Below are positions 8,126 through 16,284 of a DNA stretch of 64,000 bases, piece after piece. The first letter of the stretch is position 1, and each line of letters opens with the position of its first letter. The notes under the pieces are model-generated. The model did no database searches, was not told the origin of the DNA, and saw nothing but the letters and a program-made list of their open reading frames with translations. The translations under genes were made by a program, and so were the position numbers. Source of the stretch: Streptomyces spinosisporus (lineage in GTDB: Bacteria; Actinomycetota; Actinomycetes; Streptomycetales; Streptomycetaceae); the NCBI RefSeq assembly GCF_022698145.1, contig NZ_JALDAX010000018.1, forward strand, positions 109,201-173,200, in the 5' to 3' direction.

Positions 8126-8970
8126 CGCCAGGTGCCCCCGTTGCTCTCGTAGTCGGCCAGTTCGTCGAGGAAGACCCGCACCTCGCGAGCCACCCGGTGC
8201 GGGCGTTCGTCGCCCATGAAGTGGCCCTCGTCCTCGAACAGCACGGTCTTGCTGTGCGCCACGGCCATCGCGGCACGCAGCGCCGACTGCGGGGAGATGA
8301 CCCCGTCGCGCAGTCCGGCGAGGGAGAGCACGGGCAGCCGGATGGTTTCCAGGATCTTGGCCAGCTCCTCGTTGGTGGTGGCCTCCGGGAAGGGCATGCC
8401 CTGGTTGACCAGGGCCTCCTCCTCCGAGTAGTCGAGGTGCCTGCGGACGAGTCCGGCGATGGTCCGCTCGCGCCTGAGCAGCCGTTCCTCGCCCTCGGTG
8501 CGCCCGCCGAGAATGCGGAACTGCTCCTCCAGGACGGCCGGGTTGCGGCGTTCCTCGACGATCCGCCGGCGGCCCGCGGAGGACGAGGTGTCGCCGGAGC
8601 GGTCGTGCGGGGTGCCGACGACGCTGATGAGCGCGCGCAGCCGCTCGGGGTGGCGGCGGGCCAGGTGCCAGCCGATGCCGGCGCCGTGCGAGATGCCGGT
8701 GTAGACGAAGGTGTCGATGCCGAGGTGGTCGGCGACGGCCAGCACGTCCTCGCCCCACTGGTCGAGCCAGCCGGCGGCCGGCGGTTCGGCCAGATGCGTC
8801 GAGCGCCCGAAGCCGCGCGCCTGCACGGTGACGACCGTGCAGTGGTACGGGGCTTCGGCGAGGATCGCCGGATACGCCCCGAAGCCCGAGGCACTGGCGA
8901 TGAGGACGTCACCGCCCGAGCCGTGCTGTTCGAACCAGATGTCGGCGCCGTCGAGAGCCAGGGTGGTCAC
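8122..8970 (-). CDS. Alpha/beta hydrolase, operon enzyme
   Basis: A 282-residue alpha/beta hydrolase. The nucleophile elbow YTGISHGAG gives Ser94, the acid is probably Asp in LAGLRDGVISP, and His in EDEGHFMGDE completes the triad. Overall form is that of C-C bond hydrolases, haloperoxidase-like esterases and lactonases. The GTG at 8970 has an AAAGGA ribosome binding site inside the upstream gene and shares GTGA with its stop. It is unrelated in sequence to the larger hydrolase encoded just upstream, so the operon supplies two different hydrolases. Confidence 0.85.
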   Translation of the reverse strand: MTTLALDGADIWFEQHGSGGDVLIASASGFGAYPAILAEAPYHCTVVTVQARGFGRSTHLAEPPAAGWLDQWGEDVLAVADHLGIDTFVYTGISHGAGIGWHLARRHPERLRALISVVGTPHDRSGDTSSSAGRRRIVEERRNPAVLEEQFRILGGRTEGEERLLRRERTIAGLVRRHLDYSEEEALVNQGMPFPEATTNEELAKILETIRLPVLSLAGLRDGVISPQSALRAAMAVAHSKTVLFEDEGHFMGDERPHRVAREVRVFLDELADYESNGGTWR

Positions 8971-10544
8971 GAACGGGGTCCTTTCTTCGGTGCCGCCGGG
9001 GTCTCGACGGGCGGGTGGTGCATTCCGGAAAAGGGGTGCGGCCCGGAAGGGGGATGCGGTCCGGAAGGGGAGTGCGGTCCGGACAGGTCGGGCAGGGGAT
9101 GTACGGACGGGTCCGGCAGGTGGGGAAGCGGGCGCTCGTGCGCGGCGCGCAGCAGCATGTGCGCGTCGGCTTCGAGGAGCAGTCCCTGCGAGGACAGGCG
9201 CGCGCACGCGGCCTCGTAGCGGTCCAAGTAGTCCTGCCGGGTGGGGTACAAGGCGCGCAGTTGCGCGCCGGGCAGCGGGGTCATGTGCCCGATCAGGCGG
9301 GCGACCAGGTCCGGGGTGCCCATGGGTGCCCAGGGTGAGGGGTGGCAGTAGCCGGGCCGTGGTGTGCTGTGCGGGTGGTAGGCGGCCAGCGGGACCTCGA
9401 CCCAGGGGGTGCGGACTCCGCCGCGTACGTTGCCGTGCTCGTCGCGGGTCAGTTCGTCGACGCCGCCCGTCACCCCGTCCCTCGCGAAGGGGAAGCGTTC
9501 CACGCGCGGGGGCGGGGCGCCGGTGGCCGCCCAGCGGTGCAGCAGGGCGTAGGCGGCGCGGGCCACCGCGTCCAGGCGGGCGTCGCTGGGCTGTTCGGTG
9601 ATGCGCCGCAGAGGCACGTCGTGGCTGCGTCGGCGGAACTGGGTGTGGTTGGTGAGCACGGACTCCAGCAGCGGGTTGTCGTGGGAGGTGCCGGCGACCT
9701 GGTAGAGGCGGTAGCGGTCGCCGGGGGCGTCGCTGTCCTCGCGCAGGGCCGGGCGGTGGGTCTCGCTCTCGAACTCGCTGAGCACCTCGAAGACGGGTAC
9801 GTCGGCGGGGCCGATGACGCGCCGCGGGTCGTCGGCGGGCAGCGCCGGGGAGCCGTCGGACAGCGGCGGATAGCCGGCCGCTCCGGCCGCCCCGGACGAG
9901 ATGCCGATGAGATAGCCGTCCACGGCCGGGGCCCCGTCGGCGAGGCGGTGGCGTCCGTGGAAGCCGTCCTGGAGAAACACCCGGCAGAAACTGCCCGTGT
10001 TGGACCAGCCGGACAGGTACACGTGCCGTACCCGGTCGGCGAGCCCGGCGAGCACGCTGCGGCCGGGGGTGCGCAGCGCGGCGAGGACCGCGCCGACGAT
10101 GTCCCAGCGCAAGCCTGCGGCGGGGATCGACAACTCGCCGTACCGCGCGGGGTCGTAGGCCTCCTTCAGGGCCGTCACCATCCGGTGGTCCTGGGTGATG
10201 CCGACCCAGGCGGCGCCGGTGCCGGTGATCCACGGGTGGGCGATGCGCCAGGTGCTCGCGCTGTCGTACTCGGGGTGCAGGGGTTCCGCGAGGACGACGC
10301 CGTTGAAGCGTTCGGCGGGCGGGGTGCGCACCAGAACGCGGGTGACGTAGGGCAGTTGGCCGGTCTGCTGCAGGGTGCCGTCGACGTGCCGGTACTCCCC
10401 CGCCGTGCCGGTGACCAGGAACTCGCGCTCCTGGTAGCCGAGCGGGCGCAGGTCGACGCCGACGCCGTCGTCGGGCAGGTGGCTGGTGCCGAGCGGTTGC
10501 AAGGTGCCGCTGACGGCGAGTTCGCGCAGGTGGTGCAGGGTCAC
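8967..10544 (-). CDS. Alpha/beta hydrolase domain protein (Abhydrolase_10-like)
   Basis: A 525-residue protein resembling the large secondary-metabolite-type alpha/beta hydrolase domain family. The likely nucleophile motif is VYLSGWSNTGSF, and VRGGVRTPWVEVPLAAY in the C-terminal half is typical of the family. No signal peptide is visible. Start GTG at 10544 overlaps the stop of the ABC ATPase gene (GTGA). The last 60 residues are odd: a proline/histidine-rich tail with SGPHP-like hexapeptides encoded by tandem 18-bp repeats, absent from the catalytic core. Its function is unknown; it may hydrolyse an ester or lactone in the imported compound. Confidence 0.75.
   Translation of the reverse strand: MTLHHLRELAVSGTLQPLGTSHLPDDGVGVDLRPLGYQEREFLVTGTAGEYRHVDGTLQQTGQLPYVTRVLVRTPPAERFNGVVLAEPLHPEYDSASTWRIAHPWITGTGAAWVGITQDHRMVTALKEAYDPARYGELSIPAAGLRWDIVGAVLAALRTPGRSVLAGLADRVRHVYLSGWSNTGSFCRVFLQDGFHGRHRLADGAPAVDGYLIGISSGAAGAAGYPPLSDGSPALPADDPRRVIGPADVPVFEVLSEFESETHRPALREDSDAPGDRYRLYQVAGTSHDNPLLESVLTNHTQFRRRSHDVPLRRITEQPSDARLDAVARAAYALLHRWAATGAPPPRVERFPFARDGVTGGVDELTRDEHGNVRGGVRTPWVEVPLAAYHPHSTPRPGYCHPSPWAPMGTPDLVARLIGHMTPLPGAQLRALYPTRQDYLDRYEAACARLSSQGLLLEADAHMLLRAAHERPLPHLPDPSVHPLPDLSGPHSPSGPHPPSGPHPFSGMHHPPVETPAAPKKGPRS
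9024..9083. repeat. 18-bp tandem repeat inside the hydrolase 3' end
   Basis: Three full units (9024-9041, 9042-9059, 9060-9077) plus a partial one share TCCGGAAGGGGNNTGCGG. They encode a His/Pro/Ser/Gly hexapeptide repeat at the C-terminus of the 525-residue hydrolase. Confidence 0.75.
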
Positions 10545-11590
10545 AGTGCGGTGCTCCCGGTCGCCTCGGGGGACGTGGTGAGGTCGTCGGTCCAGGGCGG
10601 CAGGTCCTCGGCGCGGTGGCAGGCGACCTGGCCGCCCAGGGGTGCGTCGCGCAGGACGGGCCGTTCGGTGCGGCACCGGTCGACGGCGAAGGGGCAGCGG
10701 TGCGCGAAGGGGCAGGACTCGCCGAGCGGGGCCTGCCGGGCGGGCGGCAGCGCGAGGGCTTCACGCCGTTCACGGCGGGTGCGCTGCCGGCCGAGGTCCG
10801 GCAGCGGCGCCGACACGACGAGCTGCCGCGTGTACGGGTGCTGCGGCTGCCGGTACACGCGCTCCGCGGGCCCGGTCTCCATGACCCGGCCGCGGAAGAG
10901 GACGACGAGGTCTTCGGCGATGTGGTTGACGACGGACAGGTCGTGCGTGATGAACAGCAGGGACAGGCCGAGGTCCTGCTGGAGTTCGAGGAGCAGGTTG
11001 AGGATCTGCGCCTGGATGGACAGGTCGAGGGCGCTGACGGCCTCGTCGCAGATGACGAGCCGGGGTTCGAGGATGAGCGCGCGGGCGATGGAGATGCGCT
11101 GGCGCTGTCCGCCGGAGAACTGGGCGGGGTAGCGGTCCGCGGCCTCCGCAGGCAGGCCGACCTTGGCCAGCATCGCCCGGACGCGTTCCTCGCGCTCGGC
11201 CGCCGACAGCCGGGCACCGGTGGAGTCGGCGTGCGCCCGCAGCGGCTCCTGCACGGTGTACCCGATGGTCTTGGTGGGGTCCAGTGAGCTGTACGGGTCC
11301 TGGAAGACGACCTGGATCTGCTGCGGACGCCCGCTGCGGCCCAGGTCGCCCAGGCTCGTGCCGCCGCAGGCGACCTGTCCGGCGCTGACCGGGGCCATGC
11401 CGAGGACGGCCTTGGCCACGGTGGACTTGCCGGAACCGGACTCGCCGACCAGACCGACCGCGCGCCCGGCGGGCACCCGCAGGCTCACCCCGTCCACGGC
11501 CCGGCGGTGCTTGCGCCGGCCGATCGGATAGTCCACGACGAGGTCGCTGACGGTGAGTTCGGCCGCGTCGGCCGTCGTGGCGCCCTTCAC
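10541..11590 (-). CDS. Dipeptide/oligopeptide ABC transporter ATPase (DppF/OppF type)
   Basis: A 349-residue ABC ATPase. Walker A GESGSGKST, signature QFSGGQRQR, Walker B RLVICDEAVSALD and the H-loop ITHDLS are all intact, so it should hydrolyse ATP. The C-terminal extension with PFAHRCPF and further cysteines is the usual oligopeptide-transporter (oligo_HPY) tail. It is the second ATPase of the importer, after the one fused to the permease. Start GTG at 11590, sharing GTGA with the upstream stop. Confidence 0.92.
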   Translation of the reverse strand: MKGATTADAAELTVSDLVVDYPIGRRKHRRAVDGVSLRVPAGRAVGLVGESGSGKSTVAKAVLGMAPVSAGQVACGGTSLGDLGRSGRPQQIQVVFQDPYSSLDPTKTIGYTVQEPLRAHADSTGARLSAAEREERVRAMLAKVGLPAEAADRYPAQFSGGQRQRISIARALILEPRLVICDEAVSALDLSIQAQILNLLLELQQDLGLSLLFITHDLSVVNHIAEDLVVLFRGRVMETGPAERVYRQPQHPYTRQLVVSAPLPDLGRQRTRRERREALALPPARQAPLGESCPFAHRCPFAVDRCRTERPVLRDAPLGGQVACHRAEDLPPWTDDLTTSPEATGSTAL

Positions 11591-13491
11591 GGCCGCACCT
11601 GGAGCAGTTCGGTGTGGATGCATCGGCTGGCACGTTCCTCGGTCAGTTGGAGCAGGGGGATGTCCTTGTCCGCGCAGTCGGCCGCGGCGAGGGCACACCG
11701 GTCCCGGAAGCGGCAGCCGTCGAGCCTGCTGCCCGGCGGCGGCACGGTCCCGGCGATCGCGTCGATCGGGGTGCGCCGCGCGGCGCTGTCGGGGCTGGCG
11801 GCCATGAGGGCGCTGGTGTACGGGTGCACGGAGGCGCCGAAGACCTGCTCGACCGGGGCGCTCTCGACGACCTGGCCCGCGTACATGACCGCGACATGGG
11901 TGCAGATGTCCGCGACGACGCCCCAGTCATGGGTGACGAGCAGGACGGCCATGCCGGTCTCGCGCTGGATGCGGCGCAGCAGGGCCAGGATCTCGGCCTG
12001 CACGGTGACGTCGAGGGCGGTGGTGGGCTCGTCGGCGATCAGCAGGTCGGGCGAGCCGGCCAGGGCGGCCGCGATGGCGACGCGCTGGGCCATGCCGCCG
12101 GAGATCTGGAACGGGTACCGCCTGGCCATCTCCTCCGGGTCGGGGAGTTCGACCAGCTCCATGAGTTCGAGCACCCGGCGCCGGGCGTCCCTGCGAGACA
12201 TCTTGGTGTGGGAGCGCACGATCTCGGTCAGCTGTGCGCCGATCCGGAAGGAGGGGTCGAGGGCGACCATGGGCTCCTGCGAGATCAGGGCGATCCTGGT
12301 GCCGCGCAGGGCGGCCAGTTCCTTGCGGCTCGCCCGGGTCAGCTCCTGTCCGTCGAAGACGACCGAGCCCGCGGTGACGCGGCCGTTGGCCTCAAGGAGG
12401 CCGAGGACGGCGCGCGCGGTGACGGACTTACCGCTGCCCGACTCGCCGACCAGGCCCAGGGTCTGGCCCGCGTCCAGGTCGAAGCCGACGCCGGTGAGGA
12501 CTTCTGCCTCGCCGCGCGGGGTCAGGAAGGACACGCTCAGGTCCCGCACGGACAGCAGGGCCCGGCGCTCGGGTGCCGCCGTCGGGGCGGGCGCCTCGGG
12601 GCGGCGCTTCGCGGGCTTGACCCGCAGGCCGCCGGAGGAGGTGTGGCTCTGCGCGGTGACGTCCCGCACGGTGTCGCCGAGGATGCCGAGGGCGAGCACG
12701 GTCAGGGCGATGACGCCGCCCGCCGGGACCAGCAGCCAGGGCGCGGTGGTCAGCGTGGTGGCCGCCTCGTTGACCATGCCGCCCCAGGTCGCGGCCGGCG
12801 GGGGCGGGCCGAGCCCGAGGAAGGTCAGACCGGTCTGGATGCCGATGGCGATGGCCGCGAACAGCGAGGTCTGCACGATGATGACGCCGCGGCAGCGGGG
12901 CAGGATGTGCCGGAAGATGATCTGCGTGCGGCTGAGCCCGAGCAGTTCGGCGGCGGAGACGTACAGTTCCTGACGGACCGTCATCGCGGTGCCGCGGACG
13001 ATGCGCATCATGCCCGAGGCGCCGAGCGCACCGAGGGTGATCATCGCGGCGGCGATGGACCGGTTGAAGATGGTGAGGATGGCCAGCAGGATCACGATGG
13101 TCGGCACCGACATCACGATGTCGGCGGCCCGCATCGCGTACCGGTCGAACCTGCCGCCGAGATAGCCGGCGGCGACACCCAGCGGTACGGCGACCACGAG
13201 GTGCGCGGCCACCCCCTCCAGGATGCCGACGATCGAGGACCGGCCGCCGTACAGCAGGCGGCTGAGCACGTCCCGGCCGAGGCTGTCGGTGCCCAGCCAG
13301 TGGGAGCCGGAGGGCAGTTCGAGGATGTGCCGCAGGTCCTGGTGGAGCGGGTCGGCCGGCGCGAGCAGCGGTGCGGCCAGGCAGCACACGAACAGCAGCA
13401 GGAAGCCCACGGTGATCCGGCCGCGCCAGGTGGCCAGCACGGAGCGGACGATGCCGCGCTTCTTGGCGGGTGACTCGGTTGCCGTCGTCAT
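11587..13491 (-). CDS. Fused DppC-type permease and DppD-type ATPase
   Basis: One 634-codon reading frame joins two normally separate transporter parts. Residues 1 to about 300 form a DppC/OppC permease with a cytoplasmic leader, TM helices starting at ITVGFLLLFVCCLAAPLLAP and a conserved loop SAAELLGLSRTQIIFRHILP. Then comes a linker (about 300-330) and a DppD/OppD ATPase with GESGSGKSV, ISGGMAQRV and LLIADEPTTALD. No stop or frameshift interrupts the join, so this is a real fusion, as known in some actinobacterial peptide transporters. It overlaps neighbours by ATGA (13488-13491) and GTGA (11587-11590). Confidence 0.92.
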   Translation of the reverse strand: MTTATESPAKKRGIVRSVLATWRGRITVGFLLLFVCCLAAPLLAPADPLHQDLRHILELPSGSHWLGTDSLGRDVLSRLLYGGRSSIVGILEGVAAHLVVAVPLGVAAGYLGGRFDRYAMRAADIVMSVPTIVILLAILTIFNRSIAAAMITLGALGASGMMRIVRGTAMTVRQELYVSAAELLGLSRTQIIFRHILPRCRGVIIVQTSLFAAIAIGIQTGLTFLGLGPPPPAATWGGMVNEAATTLTTAPWLLVPAGGVIALTVLALGILGDTVRDVTAQSHTSSGGLRVKPAKRRPEAPAPTAAPERRALLSVRDLSVSFLTPRGEAEVLTGVGFDLDAGQTLGLVGESGSGKSVTARAVLGLLEANGRVTAGSVVFDGQELTRASRKELAALRGTRIALISQEPMVALDPSFRIGAQLTEIVRSHTKMSRRDARRRVLELMELVELPDPEEMARRYPFQISGGMAQRVAIAAALAGSPDLLIADEPTTALDVTVQAEILALLRRIQRETGMAVLLVTHDWGVVADICTHVAVMYAGQVVESAPVEQVFGASVHPYTSALMAASPDSAARRTPIDAIAGTVPPPGSRLDGCRFRDRCALAAADCADKDIPLLQLTEERASRCIHTELLQVRP

Positions 13492-14429
13492 GAGACACGG
13501 ACCTTCGGGTTGAGGAGGCCGTAGGCGATGTCGATCAGGAGGTTGATGACGATCACCGAGAGGGTGAAGAAGACGCCGACGCCGAGGATCACGGGGACGT
13601 CGTGGTCGAGCGTGGCCTGGGTGGCCAGGGAGCCGAGGCCCGGCAGGACGAAGACGTTCTCGATGAACACCGCCCCGCCGAGCATGCCGACGGAGACCAG
13701 TCCGAGCGAGGTCACCACGGGGATGGCAGCGTTGCGCAGCACGTGCCGGTAGCGCACGGACCGCTCGCTGACGCCGTTGGCGCGCAGGAACTTGACGTAG
13801 TCGGCCTCCAGCACCTCCATCACCGAGTCGCGGGTCTGCTTGGCGACCGCGGTGATGCCGTGCAGGCTCAGCGCAAGGACCGGCAGGATGATCGACTTGA
13901 GCCATCCTCCGGGGGACACCGTCAGCTCCTGGTAGCCGGTGGCCGGCAGCAGGTCGAGCTGCACGGCGAAGAAGGCGACCAGGATCAGCGCGACCCAGAA
14001 GCCGGGCAGGGCGAAGCCGAGCAGGGACACCACGTCGATGAACCGGCCCAGCACTCCCCCGCGCACCGCGCTGGCGAAGCCGAGGGCGATGCCCGCGACG
14101 GCGCTGAGCAGCATGCTCGGGATGAGCAGCGACAGGGTGACCCCGAGCCGGGTGCTCAGGCTGGACGAGACGTCGACGCCGCTGATGATCGACGTTCCCA
14201 GGTCGCCGTGGAAGGCGCCGGCCAGCCAGTCGCCGTAGCGCACGGTCCACGGGTCGTTCAGGCCGAGCTGGTCGCGCAGTGCGGCCAGGCTCTGGGCCGT
14301 CGCGTTCTCCCCGAGGATGGTGCGGGCGGCGTCGCCCGGCACGAGCGCTTCCAGGGCGAAGACGATCAGGGAGACGATCAGCAGGAGGGGGATGGACATC
14401 GCGATGCGATGACCGATCAGCCGCAGCAC
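13488..14429 (-). CDS. Dipeptide/oligopeptide ABC transporter permease (DppB type)
   Basis: A 313-residue inner-membrane permease with six expected TM helices. It opens with the family start MLRLIGHRIAMSIPLLL and a first helix, followed by LVPGDAARTILGENATAQSL, a large periplasmic-side loop, and the inner-membrane DppB motif ALSLHGITAVAKQTRDSVME with the EAA-type loop near DYVKFLRANGVSE. It pairs with the fused permease/ATPase encoded next. Standard length. Confidence 0.92.
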   Translation of the reverse strand: MLRLIGHRIAMSIPLLLIVSLIVFALEALVPGDAARTILGENATAQSLAALRDQLGLNDPWTVRYGDWLAGAFHGDLGTSIISGVDVSSSLSTRLGVTLSLLIPSMLLSAVAGIALGFASAVRGGVLGRFIDVVSLLGFALPGFWVALILVAFFAVQLDLLPATGYQELTVSPGGWLKSIILPVLALSLHGITAVAKQTRDSVMEVLEADYVKFLRANGVSERSVRYRHVLRNAAIPVVTSLGLVSVGMLGGAVFIENVFVLPGLGSLATQATLDHDVPVILGVGVFFTLSVIVINLLIDIAYGLLNPKVRVS

Positions 14430-14469
14430 GATCTACCTCCGGTTCCTGTGTGTTCGGGGGCCGTGCGGG

Positions 14470-16062
14470 TCACTTCAGCCGCCAGGAGAGGTCGGCGGTG
14501 GGGCCCACCGGCACGGGGTTGGGGTTGAGGACGGAGGTCTGGATGTTCTCCAGTCCGGCCGCCGCGTAGGAGATGTTCTGGGTGGCGAACAGCGGCACCG
14601 TCCACGCGAGGTCCTCAAGACGCTTGGAGGCCATCTGGTACTCGGCCGTGCGGGACGCGGCGTCGGTCGCCGTCGCCGCCTTGTGCAGGATCGAGTCGAG
14701 TTCGCTGTCGGTGGAGTTGAACGGGTTGAAACCGCCGCTCGTGATCTGCGAGTTGAGTTCGGCCATGGTGGTGCCGGCGGTGGGGAAGATGGTCGCCGCG
14801 TACTTCTTGGACAGGGCGTCCGCGGTGAACTGGGCAATGCCCGTGGCCTGCACCTTCAGCGTGACGTCGATGCCGATGGCCTTCAGGGCGTTGGCGACGG
14901 CCTGCGAGTAGTTGCTGTTCGGGTCGATGATCGACTGCGTCAGGACCGTCAGCTTGAAGCCCTTCGGGTAACCGGCCTCCGCCAGCAGGGACTTCGCCTT
15001 CTTTACGTCGTAGCCGTAGCCGATGTTCTTGTCGTAGCCGTCGGTGCCGCGCAGCAGTACCTGGTTGCTGCCGGTCGCGTAGTCACCGGCCAGGGCCTTG
15101 GCGAGGGCGGGGCGGTCGAAGGCCAGCGCGATCGCCCGGCGCACCCGTACGTCGGCGAGGGCGGGGGCGACGGTGCCCTTGCGGTCGACCAGGTTGAGGG
15201 ACCAGTTGAAGAACGGTGCGGTACGGATCTTCAGCCCCGAACGCCTGGCCGCCTCCGCGGTGTTGGCGTTGCCGGAGGCGTACTGGACCTGGCCGGTCTG
15301 GGCCGCGGACAGCACGGCGTTCGGGTTGTTGATGACGCGGATGACGGTGGAGTCGAAGTGCTGTGCGGCGGGCTGGAAGTAGTGCGGGTTCTTCTTGTAC
15401 ACGTACCGGTTGCCGGCGACCGAGGTCGTGCCGTCGTAGACGAACTGGCCGGTGCCGTCGCTGGAGGTCAGCAGCGAGTCGGGGGCGGCCAGGCCCTTCG
15501 GCCCGATGAGGTTGCCCATGCCGTTGTACTGAGTCAGCGTCGACGGCGCCTCCGGGGTGGGCTTCTTGTAGGTGATGCGCACCTGCATGGGCCCGACGGC
15601 CTCGATCTTGTCGACCGGGCCCACCTTGCCGACCAGGCCGCCGCCGGCCTTGAGGAAGTAGTTCATGGAGGCGACCGCCGCCTTAGCGTCGAGCGCGGAG
15701 CCGTCGGAGAACTTCACGCCCTCGCGCAGCGCCAGCTCGAAGACCTTGTTGTCTTGGTCGGTGAAGCCCCATTTCACGGCCAGGTCGGGCACCATCTCGC
15801 CCTTGCCGCTCAGGTAGATCAGCGGGTCGTAGGCGAGTGACACGAAGACCGTGGAGCTGCCGTTGCCGGCCTTCGCCGGGTCCAGGCTCACCGGCGGCCC
15901 GGGGAACTGGAGCGAGAGCTGGGTGCTCGTCTGCGATCCGCTCGCGCCTGAGCCGGAGCAGCCGGCCACCGCGAGCGACAGGGCGCACAGGGCGGCCGCG
16001 GCCGCCAGACGGGGTCGGGAACCTCTTCGGCTGGGTCCGGGGGCGGGGATGGTGCCGTGCAT
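14470..16062 (-). CDS. Solute-binding lipoprotein of the peptide ABC importer (SBP_bac_5)
   Basis: A 530-residue extracytoplasmic solute-binding protein of the DppA/OppA family. The N-terminus has a positively charged region, a hydrophobic segment and a lipobox LAVAGCSG, so it should be lipid-anchored outside the membrane. FELALREGVKFSDGS is a family hallmark. It is the first gene of the ten-gene operon, 222 bp from the divergent PaaX regulator. This family binds peptides but also opines, nickel chelates, glycosides and other small molecules, so the ligand cannot be assigned. Confidence 0.92.
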   Translation of the reverse strand: MHGTIPAPGPSRRGSRPRLAAAAALCALSLAVAGCSGSGASGSQTSTQLSLQFPGPPVSLDPAKAGNGSSTVFVSLAYDPLIYLSGKGEMVPDLAVKWGFTDQDNKVFELALREGVKFSDGSALDAKAAVASMNYFLKAGGGLVGKVGPVDKIEAVGPMQVRITYKKPTPEAPSTLTQYNGMGNLIGPKGLAAPDSLLTSSDGTGQFVYDGTTSVAGNRYVYKKNPHYFQPAAQHFDSTVIRVINNPNAVLSAAQTGQVQYASGNANTAEAARRSGLKIRTAPFFNWSLNLVDRKGTVAPALADVRVRRAIALAFDRPALAKALAGDYATGSNQVLLRGTDGYDKNIGYGYDVKKAKSLLAEAGYPKGFKLTVLTQSIIDPNSNYSQAVANALKAIGIDVTLKVQATGIAQFTADALSKKYAATIFPTAGTTMAELNSQITSGGFNPFNSTDSELDSILHKAATATDAASRTAEYQMASKRLEDLAWTVPLFATQNISYAAAGLENIQTSVLNPNPVPVGPTADLSWRLK

Positions 16063-16104
16063 GGCGCTCCTCAGCGGCAGTGATGGGGACCACGAGATGC
16101 CGTG

Positions 16105-16133
16105 AACGTATCCATCTGCGTAACGAGCGTCAA
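16105..16133 (-). promoter_or_regulatory. Candidate promoter for the transporter/CoA operon
   Basis: On the minus strand TTGACG (16133-16128) and TACGTT (16110-16105) are 17 bases apart, about 45 bases upstream of the solute-binding protein start. The -10 match is modest. This is the only good candidate in the divergent region in this direction. Confidence 0.5.
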
Positions 16134-16197
16134 TACAAGTGCAACATATAGTTCGCCGAGCTCGGCTCCGATGCGACTCGCGAAACCCGCCCTGACG

Positions 16198-16226
16198 TTG
16201 ACATATGGCGCTAGGATCTCAATGAT
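16198..16226 (+). promoter_or_regulatory. Candidate promoter for the PaaX gene
   Basis: TTGACA at 16198-16203 and AATGAT at 16221-16226 are separated by 17 bases. Transcription would begin near 16233, about 50 bases before the GTG start at 16285. Confidence 0.55.
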
Positions 16227-16258
16227 TCGAGCGCGCGTCATGACGTCCGGCATCGAAT
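16225..16258. promoter_or_regulatory. Nested dyads downstream of the PaaX promoter
   Basis: ATTCGA (16225-16230) and TCGAAT (16253-16258) bracket a perfect 10-bp palindrome CGTCATGACG (16236-16245) with nearly the same centre. The location, at the probable transcription start of the PaaX gene, suits an autoregulatory operator. Which dyad matters is not clear from sequence. Confidence 0.45.
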
Positions 16259-16284
16259 GTGTGATCAGTTTGAGGAGTGTCACG

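Noticed and set aside
8122..11217. A single 1031-codon minus frame
   Set aside because: It joins the true hydrolase frame (8122-8970) with out-of-frame sequence of two other genes; only the last part resembles a protein.
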